This document shows positions 6,643-13,445 of a stretch of DNA of 18,395 bases, one piece after another (position 1 is the stretch's first letter; the number at the start of each line of letters is the position of its first letter). The DNA comes from an uncultured Clostridia bacterium (GTDB lineage Bacteria > Bacillota > Clostridia > Oscillospirales > Acutalibacteraceae). The stretch covers positions 1 through 18,395 of the forward strand of contig CALGGQ010000377.1 in assembly GCA_937915775.1 (NCBI GenBank), read 5' to 3'. The position numbers were made by a program, and so were the translations under genes. A model generated the notes under the pieces. It saw only the letters and a program-made list of their open reading frames with translations, searched no databases and had not been told where the DNA came from.

Positions 6643-7592
6643 GCAGCAAAATCGAAAAAAGCTTTTTAAAGGACGGCGAGCTGGAAAAAATCAACCGCTA
6701 CGCTGCCAGGGAGCTGACGGCAGAGGACATCTTTGTCTTTACCGCCACGCTCTGCGATAACGACATTGACAGGGATTATGAAAAATTCAGCACACAAGCG
6801 CTTGAGGAGCTGGCAGCGCTGTTTATCGGCAAGACAGTCATTGCAGACCATTCGATGAAAAGCGCAGACCAGAAAGCCCGTATTTTTGACACCTATGTGG
6901 AACGTCAGGAGGGCAAAAAGACGGCGGACGGCGAAGCGCTATATGCGCTCAAGGCGCGCGCCTATCTGCCGGTGTGCGATGAAAATCAGGCGCTAATTCG
7001 CGATATCGAAACCGGTATCAAAAAGGAGGGCTCCGTCTCCTGTTCAATGAAAAAGCGCACCTGCTCCGTCTGCGGTCAGGACAAAGCGCAGAGCCGCTGT
7101 GAGCATCAGCCCTCCAAAACGTATAACGGCAAGCGCTGCTATACGATACTTGAGGAGGCACAGGACGCCTATGAATTCAGCTTTGTTGCCGTACCGGCGC
7201 AAAAGAATGCAGGCGTTACCAAAGCCTATTCCAAAACGGAGGAATGCAATATGGAGGATTATTTAACCACAATCAAAGCGTGCTCCGATGAGGGTATCAC
7301 CCTCACGGGCAAGCAGGCGAGCGGGCTGGCGGATTACTTAGCGCGCTTGGAGGACGAGGCAAAGCTCGGTGAAGCGTACAAAAAGGAGCTTTCAAAAGCT
7401 GTCAGCGCTCTGCTCAGACAGAAGCTCCCGCAGCTCGATGCGGGACTGATTCAGTCCGTCGTCTCCGTGATGACTGCCGAGGAGCTCATCGGCTTCAAAA
7501 AGGGGCTGCAGGAACGCAAGGAACCGCAGCCGCAGCTGATGACAAAGCAGGAGCACGGCAGCCGCAAGGATTATTCACAGTTTAAGATTTAG
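6639..7592 (+). CDS. Prohead protease (XkdF-like) with fused C-terminal scaffold region
   Basis: This 317-aa protein matures the prohead by cutting scaffold and capsid N-termini. The protease fold covers about residues 25-190. The probable catalytic His is His71 (VIADHSMKSADQ), and the Ser lies in EGSVSCSM (132-136). Between the core strands is a Cys cluster, CSVCG (142-145), CEH (154-156) and C167, which could bind zinc; such CSxCG...CEH insertions occur in clostridial phage relatives. After EFSFVAVPAQKNAGVTKAY the domain ends, and residues 205-317 are charged and helical, like a scaffold. A second start with its own ribosome binding site lies inside (separate entry). The start overlaps the portal stop, with AAAGGAGG 7 bases upstream. 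Confidence 0.82.
   Translation: MSSKIEKSFLKDGELEKINRYAARELTAEDIFVFTATLCDNDIDRDYEKFSTQALEELAALFIGKTVIADHSMKSADQKARIFDTYVERQEGKKTADGEALYALKARAYLPVCDENQALIRDIETGIKKEGSVSCSMKKRTCSVCGQDKAQSRCEHQPSKTYNGKRCYTILEEAQDAYEFSFVAVPAQKNAGVTKAYSKTEECNMEDYLTTIKACSDEGITLTGKQASGLADYLARLEDEAKLGEAYKKELSKAVSALLRQKLPQLDAGLIQSVVSVMTAEELIGFKKGLQERKEPQPQLMTKQEHGSRKDYSQFKI
7251..7592 (+). CDS. Probable nested capsid scaffold protein (internal in-frame start)
   Basis: Inside the protease gene, in the same frame, ATG 7251 (Met205) follows CGGAGGA by 8 bases, a full-strength ribosome binding site. It would yield a 113-aa protein, MEDYLTTIKACSDEGITL onward, with helical, acidic/basic heptad-like stretches and a Pro/Gln-rich end (RKEPQPQLMTK). 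The protease domain has just ended at this point. This is the same layout as phage lambda C/Nu3, where a scaffold is made from an internal start of the protease gene. That a separate product exists is inference from the ribosome binding site, the domain boundary and the absence of any other scaffold gene. Confidence 0.6.
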   Translation: MEDYLTTIKACSDEGITLTGKQASGLADYLARLEDEAKLGEAYKKELSKAVSALLRQKLPQLDAGLIQSVVSVMTAEELIGFKKGLQERKEPQPQLMTKQEHGSRKDYSQFKI

Positions 7593-7602
7593 GAGGAATC
7601 AT

Positions 7603-7944
7603 ATGGATATTTTACACAACGGATTTCACACCGATTGTATTACACTCGAAACGGGCGGCAACGTATCCGTCGGTTTACCGGTCAACATCTCTGATGACGA
7701 TAAATGCGCAGTAGCAACAGCCAATAGCGAATTCATCGGCGTCGCCGTCTCTAAACGCAACAATCAGGTTTGCGTCCAGTTAACCGGTTATGCGGAGGTT
7801 TCCTACACGGGAAGCGCTCCGACCCTTGGTTACTGCGGTCTTCTTTCCGCAGGAACAAACGGTGTAAAAGCAGGAGACGGCAGAAAATACAAGGTATTAA
7901 AGGTAGATACCGCCAAAAAAACGGTCGGCTTTATTCTTTCATAA
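7603..7944 (+). CDS. Capsid decoration/cement protein
   Basis: This 113-aa protein lies directly before the major capsid gene, the usual place for head decoration proteins. It is predicted to be nearly all beta strand with Gly turns (GGNVSVGLPVNIS, EFIGVAVSKRNNQVCVQLTGYAEVSYTGSAP, KYKVLKVDTAKKTVGFIL). The pattern of short beta-barrel rungs (VQLTGYAEV, then GY.GLLSAGTNGVK) resembles DUF2190-type and lambda gpD-like cement proteins that trimerise on the capsid surface. The assignment rests on position and strand pattern rather than a signature motif. The ribosome binding site is AGGAGG, 6 bases before ATG. Confidence 0.6.
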   Translation: MDILHNGFHTDCITLETGGNVSVGLPVNISDDDKCAVATANSEFIGVAVSKRNNQVCVQLTGYAEVSYTGSAPTLGYCGLLSAGTNGVKAGDGRKYKVLKVDTAKKTVGFILS

Positions 7945-7962
7945 CACAAGGAGAAAATCACT

Positions 7963-8970
7963 ATGGCATTTGATAATATCAAACTGGAAAAGGGTCTTTA
8001 TACCACCGGCAAAAGCTTTACGGCAGCGCTCGAGGCACTTGACCCGTCGGAAAACTATATCGGCACAGAGCTCGAGGGACTGGATGCCTATCAGCGCCAG
8101 CTTAAGCGCTTTGACATCAAGGTGAGCGGCAGTCATTCCGACAACGTCGCCAAGTTTTTCAAAACGACCGATTCTGCAGCACTGTTCCCCGAATTTGTGG
8201 CGCGTGCCGTCAGACAGGGTATGGAGCAGGACAACCCGCTTGATAAAATTCTGGCAACCACCACGGAAGTGGACTCACTGGATTACAGAGCCATCTCTAC
8301 CGACATGGACAACAGCTCCATTGAGCCGGCACATATTGCCGAAGGCGCTGCGATTCCCGAAACGGTGATTCGCCTGAAGGAAACGCTGACGCCGCTGACC
8401 AAAAGAGGCAGAATGCTGGTAGCCTCCTATGAGGCGGTGAAGTTTCAAAAGCTTGACCTCTTCTCCCTGATTCTCGCACAAATCGGCAACGCCATTGCCA
8501 AAGCACAGCTGATTGACGCCGTTAACGTCATTTTATCATCCTCCGATGTTCCGTACATTACCATCGGCGAAAACGATACCGGCATCACCTACTCTTCCCT
8601 GCTGAACCTCTGGGAAAGTCTGGGCGATTATCAGCTGACAACGCTGATGGCAAACAGCGCGCAGATTAAGGATATTCTGACGCTTACGGAATTCAGAGAT
8701 GCAGCAGCAGGTCTTGATTTTCACGGCAGCGGCAAGCTGGTAACACCGTTCGGTGCGGAGATTATCCGTATCGGCGGCTATGATTTGGACAGCAGAGTAA
8801 TCGGCCTTGACAGCCGCTACACACTGGAAAAAGTGCAGGCAGGAGGCATTCAGACAGACTTTGACAAGCTGATTGACCGCCAGCTGGAGCGCGCAACCGT
8901 TACGGCGATTGCCGGCTTCTCGCTGATTAACGTCAATGCTGCAACGATTCTGGATACCGTTATCGCATAA
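7963..8970 (+). CDS. Major capsid protein (HK97 fold)
   Basis: This 335-aa protein is in the standard position after protease and decoration genes. Visible HK97-fold features are a helical N-terminal arm (to about residue 75), DSAALFPEFVARAVRQGMEQDNPLDKI leading into the E-loop region, and VASYEAVKFQKLDLFSLILAQIGNAIAKAQLIDAV as the spine helix. The A-domain includes SLLNLWESLGDY and LMANSAQIKDI, and the C-terminal strands run to GFSLINVNAATI. The N-terminal 60-70 residues could be a delta domain removed by the protease; the cut site cannot be placed. It has its own AAGGAG ribosome binding site and is intact, so it should self-assemble into heads given portal and scaffold. Confidence 0.85.
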   Translation: MAFDNIKLEKGLYTTGKSFTAALEALDPSENYIGTELEGLDAYQRQLKRFDIKVSGSHSDNVAKFFKTTDSAALFPEFVARAVRQGMEQDNPLDKILATTTEVDSLDYRAISTDMDNSSIEPAHIAEGAAIPETVIRLKETLTPLTKRGRMLVASYEAVKFQKLDLFSLILAQIGNAIAKAQLIDAVNVILSSSDVPYITIGENDTGITYSSLLNLWESLGDYQLTTLMANSAQIKDILTLTEFRDAAAGLDFHGSGKLVTPFGAEIIRIGGYDLDSRVIGLDSRYTLEKVQAGGIQTDFDKLIDRQLERATVTAIAGFSLINVNAATILDTVIA

Positions 8971-8981
8971 GGAGTGATACG

Positions 8982-9329
8982 ATGCTTGACACAGCAAAGG
9001 TCACCCGTCTGCTGACAACCATCAGCCCGCTGACTGCCGAGGAGCTGGCAAGCTACAGCGATGTGATTGCTGCGGCTGCCGCCGCCTTTGAGGACAGCGA
9101 GGACGAGCAGACGAGCACAAGGCTTGCGCTGATTGCTGCCGCCAGAGCCAACTATCTGATTGCTTTAGCGCAGAGCGGCGACAGCCGCATCACCTCTTTT
9201 AAAGCAGGTGATGTCAGCATTACCGAAAGCACCGACGCCGTTGCTGCCGCCAAGGCGCTGATGGAGGAAATGGAAAGCACCGGACACGGCATTACCGCTG
9301 ACAGCGGCTTTGTGTTCCAAACCGTTTAA
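8982..9329 (+). CDS. Head-tail connector (adaptor) protein
   Basis: This 115-aa, mostly helical protein follows the major capsid gene. The layout of short helices (TAKVTRLLTTISPLTAEELASYSDVIAAAAAAFED, then RLALIAAARANYLIAL) and the late ITSFKAGDVSITES strand fit gp6/gp15-type adaptors, which form the first ring under the portal. A similar FKAGDVS phrase occurs in many siphovirus and myovirus connectors. The ribosome binding site GGAGTG precedes ATG. Assignment is by position plus this pattern. Confidence 0.62.
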   Translation: MLDTAKVTRLLTTISPLTAEELASYSDVIAAAAAAFEDSEDEQTSTRLALIAAARANYLIALAQSGDSRITSFKAGDVSITESTDAVAAAKALMEEMESTGHGITADSGFVFQTV

Positions 9330-9335
9330 CAATAT

Positions 9336-9359
9336 GACGGCTGCCGTTTGGCAGCCGTC
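9336..9359 (+). promoter_or_regulatory. Intercistronic hairpin between capsid-side and connector genes
   Basis: A perfect 10-bp GC-rich stem (9336-9345 with 9350-9359) with loop GTTT lies just after a stop codon. It is followed by CGACAGGAGG, the next gene's ribosome binding site, and not by T residues. It is therefore unlikely to be an intrinsic terminator. It may stabilise the upstream mRNA or mark a processing point that sets head against baseplate protein amounts. Confidence 0.7.
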
Positions 9360-9373
9360 CGACAGGAGGCAAT

Positions 9374-9739
9374 ATGAAAACAGATAACAGCACAATCATT
9401 GAACACTGCCTTACCCGCTTCGGAAACGACGTCCGTTTTCTGCGGGAGGACGGCAGCGTGCTCCCTGCCAGGGCGATGGTGCAGCCTGCCTGGACGAGGA
9501 TGAAGCTGCATTTTGAGGAAAAGGCAGGCAAGGCAGGACGTTATGTACCGCTCTACTTTTATTACATCGGTCCCGCCTGTATCAACATTCTTCAGGAAAC
9601 GGAGGATACGGTGCTGCTCTGCGGCGGAGAAAAGTATTACTTTACGCAAAAGGAAGCGGTGACCGTTGCCGGCACGGTGCAGTATTACCGCGGTATCCTA
9701 AAACAGTTTAAGGAGGAAGCCAATGTATCTGACGACTGA
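9374..9739 (+). CDS. Probable head closure / connector protein
   Basis: This 121-aa protein occupies the place of XkdH/YqbH-like head closure (stopper) proteins, between adaptor and tail completion genes. It is predicted beta-rich, with strands at FLREDGSVLPARAMVQP, KAGRYVPLYFYYIGPA and DTVLLCGGEKYYFTQKEAVTVAGTVQYYRGILKQ. The phrase 'G.KYYF..KEAV...G...Y..GIL' is like the small beta-barrel minor proteins that plug the portal after packaging. No diagnostic motif is seen, so the exact role is a position-based call. ATG 9374 follows AGGAGG. The end overlaps the next gene by 17 bases. Confidence 0.55.
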   Translation: MKTDNSTIIEHCLTRFGNDVRFLREDGSVLPARAMVQPAWTRMKLHFEEKAGKAGRYVPLYFYYIGPACINILQETEDTVLLCGGEKYYFTQKEAVTVAGTVQYYRGILKQFKEEANVSDD

Positions 9740-10151
9740 AACACAGAATATCTGCCGTCTGTTGGGAGAGAGCGAACGGCTCTATGACACGCGCATTTTG
9801 CAGGCATATCCGTTCGAATACCAACCGACAAAACCGCGCCACGCCGTTATTTGCGTATCGCCAGACGGCGCTGATTATAACGCCTGCTCGCTCGGTCAGA
9901 GCGGCTTTCAAGGCAGCTATCGGATTGCGCTTGATTTTTTCGTGCCGCAGCGCTTCGGCTCACCCGTCACACAGGATATTCTGGAAGATGCGCTGTGCGC
10001 CGTCAGGGATACGGGCGTCAGCCGCATACAGACGGGTAAGATTCAAAGCGATAACGAGCTCGGCTGCTTTACCGTCAGCTGTATTCTGACTTACCCGTCA
10101 GTACTCTATCTTACGGAGGAGAAACTATGGACACCAACGAGAGAACAATAA
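9723..10151 (+). CDS. Probable tail completion / terminator-like protein
   Basis: This 142-aa protein is in the position of XkdJ/gpU-like neck or tail terminator proteins. The alternating strands PRHAVICVSPDGADY, GSYRIALDFFVPQRFG and LGCFTVSCILTYPSVLYLTEE, together with VTQDILEDALCAVRDTGVSRIQTGKI, resemble the alpha/beta sandwich of tail terminator rings (gpU/gp17 type). These rings normally cap the tail tube and join it to the head. It is notable that such a protein is kept while the tube itself is missing. It might then bind the baseplate hub directly (inference). AGGAGG lies 6 bases before ATG. It overlaps the next small gene by 25 bases. Confidence 0.5.
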   Translation: MYLTTETQNICRLLGESERLYDTRILQAYPFEYQPTKPRHAVICVSPDGADYNACSLGQSGFQGSYRIALDFFVPQRFGSPVTQDILEDALCAVRDTGVSRIQTGKIQSDNELGCFTVSCILTYPSVLYLTEEKLWTPTREQ

Positions 10152-10264
10152 CCACCGCCGATGCGCACGAGGAGCCGAGCGTTACCGACAGCGCCGAACG
10201 TCTCAGCCGCTTTTTATCGCTTGACGCAAGGCGCTATGACAGCACAGGGAGGAACACGATATGA
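10127..10264 (+). CDS. 45-aa protein replacing the tail tube/sheath/tape-measure block
   Basis: This gene runs from ATG 10127 to TGA 10264, with GGAGGAG 4-5 bases upstream. It overlaps the previous gene by 25 bases and the LysM gene by 4 (ATGA). The product is 45 aa. Residues 1-20 are polar (TNERTITTADAHEEPS) and 21-40 are probably helical (DSAERLSRFLSLDARRYDST). I do not recognise the family. Its position is exactly where contractile phages carry sheath, tube, assembly chaperone and tape measure genes. It might be an adaptor between neck and baseplate, a remnant of a tail chaperone, or a coupling peptide that keeps translation going into the LysM gene. The good ribosome binding site and coupled stop support it being real. 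Confidence 0.6.
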   Translation: MDTNERTITTADAHEEPSVTDSAERLSRFLSLDARRYDSTGRNTI

Positions 10265-10776
10265 AATGGATAACCATGCAATACAAAGGCTTTACCTTTC
10301 ACATCAATCCGAAAACAGTAAAGCTGCAGATGACAAAAAGCATCAGCACGGCAAAGCATCCTTTTTTTAAAACAGACACACAGGAAACCGGCACGCTGCC
10401 CTGCACCGTCAGCGGCAGCGGTATTCTGACAGGAAAAGACGCCGGCGAGCAGGCGCTGCGGCTGGCGGCACTGTTTCAGCAGAAGGGCTCCGCAACCTTA
10501 TTTGCACCGTCCCTGCCTGCGCTCAGAATGTATTTTCAGTCGCTGAGCATCAGTAATGACGCCGAAAGCAGCGCCCTGCAATACACCGTCACCTTTGTGC
10601 AGGATACAGGCGCCAAGCAGCCTGTCTACGATTTCGGATATACGTTTGCCAAGGCGGGCGAAAACCTGTTTGACATCGCCAACCGCACCGGCACACCGCT
10701 GGAAACCGTGGTGGCAGCCAACGACTTTGCCACGCTCTTTGCCGTTCGGGAGGGGGATAAGGTATGGCTGAGATAA
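10261..10776 (+). CDS. LysM-domain baseplate protein (XkdP/gp53-like)
   Basis: This is a 171-aa protein. Residues 1-115 form a beta domain (FTFHINPKTVKLQMTKSIS, GSGILTGKDAGEQALRLAALFQQKG, PALRMYFQSLSISNDAESS) seen at the start of XkdP-like proteins. Residues 127-171 are a LysM module (GYTFAKAGENLFDIANRTG, then LETVVAANDF and REGDKVWL). In contractile phages LysM proteins of this class sit under the tape measure and help fix the hub and spike in the baseplate; LysM can also bind peptidoglycan. Its normal upstream partner, the tape measure, is absent from this operon. The start overlaps the 45-aa gene and the end overlaps the hub gene by 13 bases. Confidence 0.8.
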   Translation: MKWITMQYKGFTFHINPKTVKLQMTKSISTAKHPFFKTDTQETGTLPCTVSGSGILTGKDAGEQALRLAALFQQKGSATLFAPSLPALRMYFQSLSISNDAESSALQYTVTFVQDTGAKQPVYDFGYTFAKAGENLFDIANRTGTPLETVVAANDFATLFAVREGDKVWLR

Positions 10777-11717
10777 CCGTACAGCTAACAGCCATCGACG
10801 GAAAGATGATAACGGTAAACAACCCTCTTTCTCTGACGCTGGCGAGCGAAACGGCTGCCGCCTGCGACAGCCTCAGCCTGCGCTTTACGGCTGAAGCGCC
10901 CCTGCCGGAACTGATAACCGCAACGGTGCTGCATGCCGGCGTCAAGATTTTTTTCGGCTATCTGGATATGCAGCGGGAAACGGCAAACGGAAACAGCATC
11001 ACCGCGGACGTTTATGCACGCTCCTCCGCCTGTGTTCTGGTGGATAACGAGGCGGAACCGTTCACGTATCTCAGCCCGTCGGCAGAGGCGCTTTATGTGC
11101 TTCACGCAAGACCATTTGGCTTTGAAAACCGCCTGCCCGCACTGTACTGTGAGGCAGACTACGCCGTGGAAAAGGGCACGAGCTGCTACGGTGCCGTCAA
11201 CCGCTTCGTCTACGGTATCAGCGGCAAAAGCATTCGCATCAGTCCCGAGGGAGCGCTGTATCTTCCCGACGGAAAAGGCAGTCTGCCCCTTGATAAAAAG
11301 GACATTCTCCGTGAAATCCGCACCGTCAGCCGCGGCGGTGTCTGCCACCGGATTGATTACAAAACAGAGGGTGACAGACAGTACCGGCACCATATCAAAA
11401 GCCGCCGGCTCGAACGGCTGGGTATACAGAGCAGCAAGAAGCTGAATCTCGCTTCTCTGCCCGCCTGGCAGCGCGCCTTCACATTGAAGCGCCAGCTGTA
11501 TGATGCCGCACGCGAATACCGGAAGGCAGAGCTGCTGGTGAGCGGCGCCATATTTTCTGAGCTCTATACGCCGGTCACTTATCTCAGTCCCGTCTTCGGC
11601 AGCATTGACGGCTACTATGTTGACGGTGTTCGCATCACGCTTGACGGCAACGGCTGGCGCACGCAGTTCACGCTTTTGAAGCAGCAAGAATGGGAGGAAA
11701 TCAATTATGTGGCTTAG
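10764..11717 (+). CDS. Baseplate hub protein, gpD/XkdQ family
   Basis: This 317-aa protein is the late-control gpD/XkdQ-type hub, related to phage T4 gp27 and VgrG N-terminal domains. Visible family features are the opening strands MAEITVQLTAIDGKMITVNNPLSLTL and ACDSLSLRFTAE. These are followed by KIFFGYLDMQRETANGNSITADVYARSSACVLVDNEAE and a domain with GAVNRFVYGISGKSIRISPEGALYLPDG. The C-terminal strands YYVDGVRITLDGNGWRTQFTLLKQQEWE complete the barrel. Hub trimers have a pseudo-sixfold face that normally docks on the first tail tube ring. With no tube gene here, that face might dock on the neck (inference). Length is close to XkdQ (about 320-330 aa), so it is not truncated. Confidence 0.8.
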   Translation: MAEITVQLTAIDGKMITVNNPLSLTLASETAAACDSLSLRFTAEAPLPELITATVLHAGVKIFFGYLDMQRETANGNSITADVYARSSACVLVDNEAEPFTYLSPSAEALYVLHARPFGFENRLPALYCEADYAVEKGTSCYGAVNRFVYGISGKSIRISPEGALYLPDGKGSLPLDKKDILREIRTVSRGGVCHRIDYKTEGDRQYRHHIKSRRLERLGIQSSKKLNLASLPAWQRAFTLKRQLYDAAREYRKAELLVSGAIFSELYTPVTYLSPVFGSIDGYYVDGVRITLDGNGWRTQFTLLKQQEWEEINYVA

Positions 11718-12069
11718 TCAGCAACTGACGCCGAACGAACAGATGCGGCAGGCGGAGCGCGGCACGGTTACTCTTAACACCGCCGACGGTCTGGAAACAG
11801 AGGGTACCGCCAGCACACGGCATATGGCACTGTATGCGCCGTACGGCTACCGCGCGGCGGTGCCTGTCGGCGAGGAGGTGCTTCTGCTGCCGCTGGCGGA
11901 CGGTATCGCCGCAGCCGGTACCCGCGTTTGTACGGACGGTCTGCAGGCTGGCGAGGTGGCGCTCACCTCCGCAGGCGGCGCCTCGCTGCTGCTGAAAAAC
12001 GACGGCACCGTGGTGATTAACGGCGCGCTGGTCATTAACAAGGAGGGACAGCTACAAAATGGCACTTAA
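11707..12069 (+). CDS. Baseplate spike, gpV / Mu gp45-like
   Basis: This is a 120-aa protein. The middle reads MALYAPYGYRAAVPVGEEVLLLPL, the OB-fold signature of Mu gp45 and P2 gpV spikes. The C-terminus, GGASLLLKNDGTVVINGALVINKEGQ, is a short trimeric beta-helix tip. Such trimers form the needle that pierces the outer layers of the target cell. It is short compared with gpV (about 210 aa) and lacks the HxH iron-binding tip, so the point is blunt or is capped by another protein. It overlaps hub and wedge genes by 11 bases each, consistent with hub-spike stoichiometric expression. Confidence 0.75.
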   Translation: MWLSQQLTPNEQMRQAERGTVTLNTADGLETEGTASTRHMALYAPYGYRAAVPVGEEVLLLPLADGIAAAGTRVCTDGLQAGEVALTSAGGASLLLKNDGTVVINGALVINKEGQLQNGT

Positions 12070-12400
12070 ATTGACAGACGGCGACTATGAAAAGGCAGCC
12101 GACGGCGTTCATCTCAGAGAAGTGGACGGACTGGATACGCTGCTGCAGAGCGCATGGATAGCGCTCAGAGCCGAACGCCGCCGTTTTTATCCCGATAAAG
12201 AATTCGGCAGCAGGATTTGTCAGGCGCAAAATGAACCGCTGACAGAGACGCTCACGGCATATGCCGCAGAGGCACTGGAGCGTGTGGACGGCGTTTACGT
12301 CGTCAAAACGGAATGCAGCGGCAGCAGCGCCGTCTTTACCCTGCTGCTCAACGGACACGAAAGGCAGGTGAGCATTGACCTCAATGATTACTTACAATGA
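12059..12400 (+). CDS. Baseplate wedge protein, gp25/XkdS-like
   Basis: This 113-aa protein is of the gpW/gp25 class. The core DTLLQSAWIALRAERRRFYPDKEFGSRICQ carries the pattern in which a helix is followed by 'Y...FGS', matching gp25-like and XkdS proteins. It is followed by LTETLTAYAAEALERVDGVYVVKTE and by final strands AVFTLLLNGHERQVSIDL. In contractile phages gp25 joins the wedge core and starts sheath polymerisation through its EPR-type motif. Here there is no sheath gene in the operon, and a clear EPR motif is not visible (RRFYPDKEF occupies that region), which may reflect loss of sheath nucleation. This last point is inference. Confidence 0.75.
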   Translation: MALKLTDGDYEKAADGVHLREVDGLDTLLQSAWIALRAERRRFYPDKEFGSRICQAQNEPLTETLTAYAAEALERVDGVYVVKTECSGSSAVFTLLLNGHERQVSIDLNDYLQ

Positions 12401-13445
12401 TATTTTAAACCGAATGAAAAACGCTTATTTTGAAAAAACAGGTGAAAATGTGGATACCGTAAGCGACCTCGGCGCCCGTTTTCAGGCGGTGGCAAGCGAG
12501 CTGTATTCCCTCTCCTGCCACGCGGATTTCGTTTTAAAACAGGCGTTTGTGCAGACGGCAACGGGCGACTATCTTGACCGCCATGCCGCCCTGCGCGATA
12601 TCACGCGCAAGAGCGCTGCCAAGGCTTACGGGTCGCTGACCTTCTCCGTCACGGAGCAGGCTTTGACAGATATTACCGTGCCTGCACACACGGTATGCTC
12701 CGTCAACGGTAAGCCGTATATTCAGTTTGAAACAACACAGGACGCTGTGATTGCCGCAGGCGCCACGACGGTATCCGTACCGGCTGCCGCCACGGAAAAC
12801 GGCAGCGTATACAATGCCGCGGCAGGCACCGTCACCGTGATGGTCAACCCGCCGACCGGCGTAGAGTCAGTGAGCAACGAAGCAGCTTTTGACGGCGGCG
12901 CCGATACGGAAACCGACGCAAAACTCCGTCGCAGAATTCTGGATTCCTACCGCATTCCGCAGAGCGGCTTCTCCGTGCTGTCGCTACGCGAGGCAGTGAT
13001 GAAGCTATCCGATGTACTCGACGCTGCGGTGACTTTTGACGGCAGCAGCATCTGCGCCACCGTCATCACGAAAACGCCGACGCTGAGCGATGCACTTACC
13101 GCGCAGATTGAGGACTGTATGTCCATCAGCGATGTTACGGAGGCGGAGGTAACCGTCCGCCGTGCCGCAAAGCAATCGCCGTCCTTTGTGGTGAGCGCCG
13201 AGCTGGTCGGCGGTGATGAGGAAACGGTACGCACACAGCTGGAAGAACGGCTGAGAGAATTCGTCGGCAATCTGCGTATCGGCGAATCGCTGAATTTAAG
13301 AAGAGCGGAAACTGCGCTGCTGCAGACAGAGGGCATACAGCACTGCACGGTACAGGCAGTCGGTCATACGGGCGATATATTCAACTGCCCCGACGGCGGC
13401 TATCTGCGGGCGGAAAGGATAACGGTAAACTGCTATGTCGTCTGA
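12384..13445 (+). CDS. Baseplate protein J (gpJ/XkdT, T4 gp6-like)
   Basis: This 353-aa protein is of the Baseplate_J family. The N-terminal helices (YNDILNRMKNAYFEKTGENV, then ASELYSLSCHADFVLKQAF) and the hallmark TATGDYLDRHAALRDITRK are clear. They are followed by SLTFSVTEQALTDITVPAHTVCSV with AAGTVTVMVNPPTGVESVSNE, and then the motif DGGADTETDAKLRRRILDSYR. The C-terminal half repeats alpha/beta units (VTEAEVTVRRAAKQSPSFVVSAEL). gpJ builds the wedge ring that links hub to fibres. ATG 12384 is preferred over TTG 12375; GGTGAG lies about 12 bases upstream. It is complete, with overlaps of 17 and 11 bases with its neighbours. Confidence 0.88.
   Translation: MITYNDILNRMKNAYFEKTGENVDTVSDLGARFQAVASELYSLSCHADFVLKQAFVQTATGDYLDRHAALRDITRKSAAKAYGSLTFSVTEQALTDITVPAHTVCSVNGKPYIQFETTQDAVIAAGATTVSVPAAATENGSVYNAAAGTVTVMVNPPTGVESVSNEAAFDGGADTETDAKLRRRILDSYRIPQSGFSVLSLREAVMKLSDVLDAAVTFDGSSICATVITKTPTLSDALTAQIEDCMSISDVTEAEVTVRRAAKQSPSFVVSAELVGGDEETVRTQLEERLREFVGNLRIGESLNLRRAETALLQTEGIQHCTVQAVGHTGDIFNCPDGGYLRAERITVNCYVV

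Noticed and set aside
10785..11687. 300-aa minus-strand open frame opposite the hub gene
   Set aside because: It is an antisense shadow of a well-supported hub gene. Long antisense frames are common at this GC and codon bias, and the product looks like nothing known.
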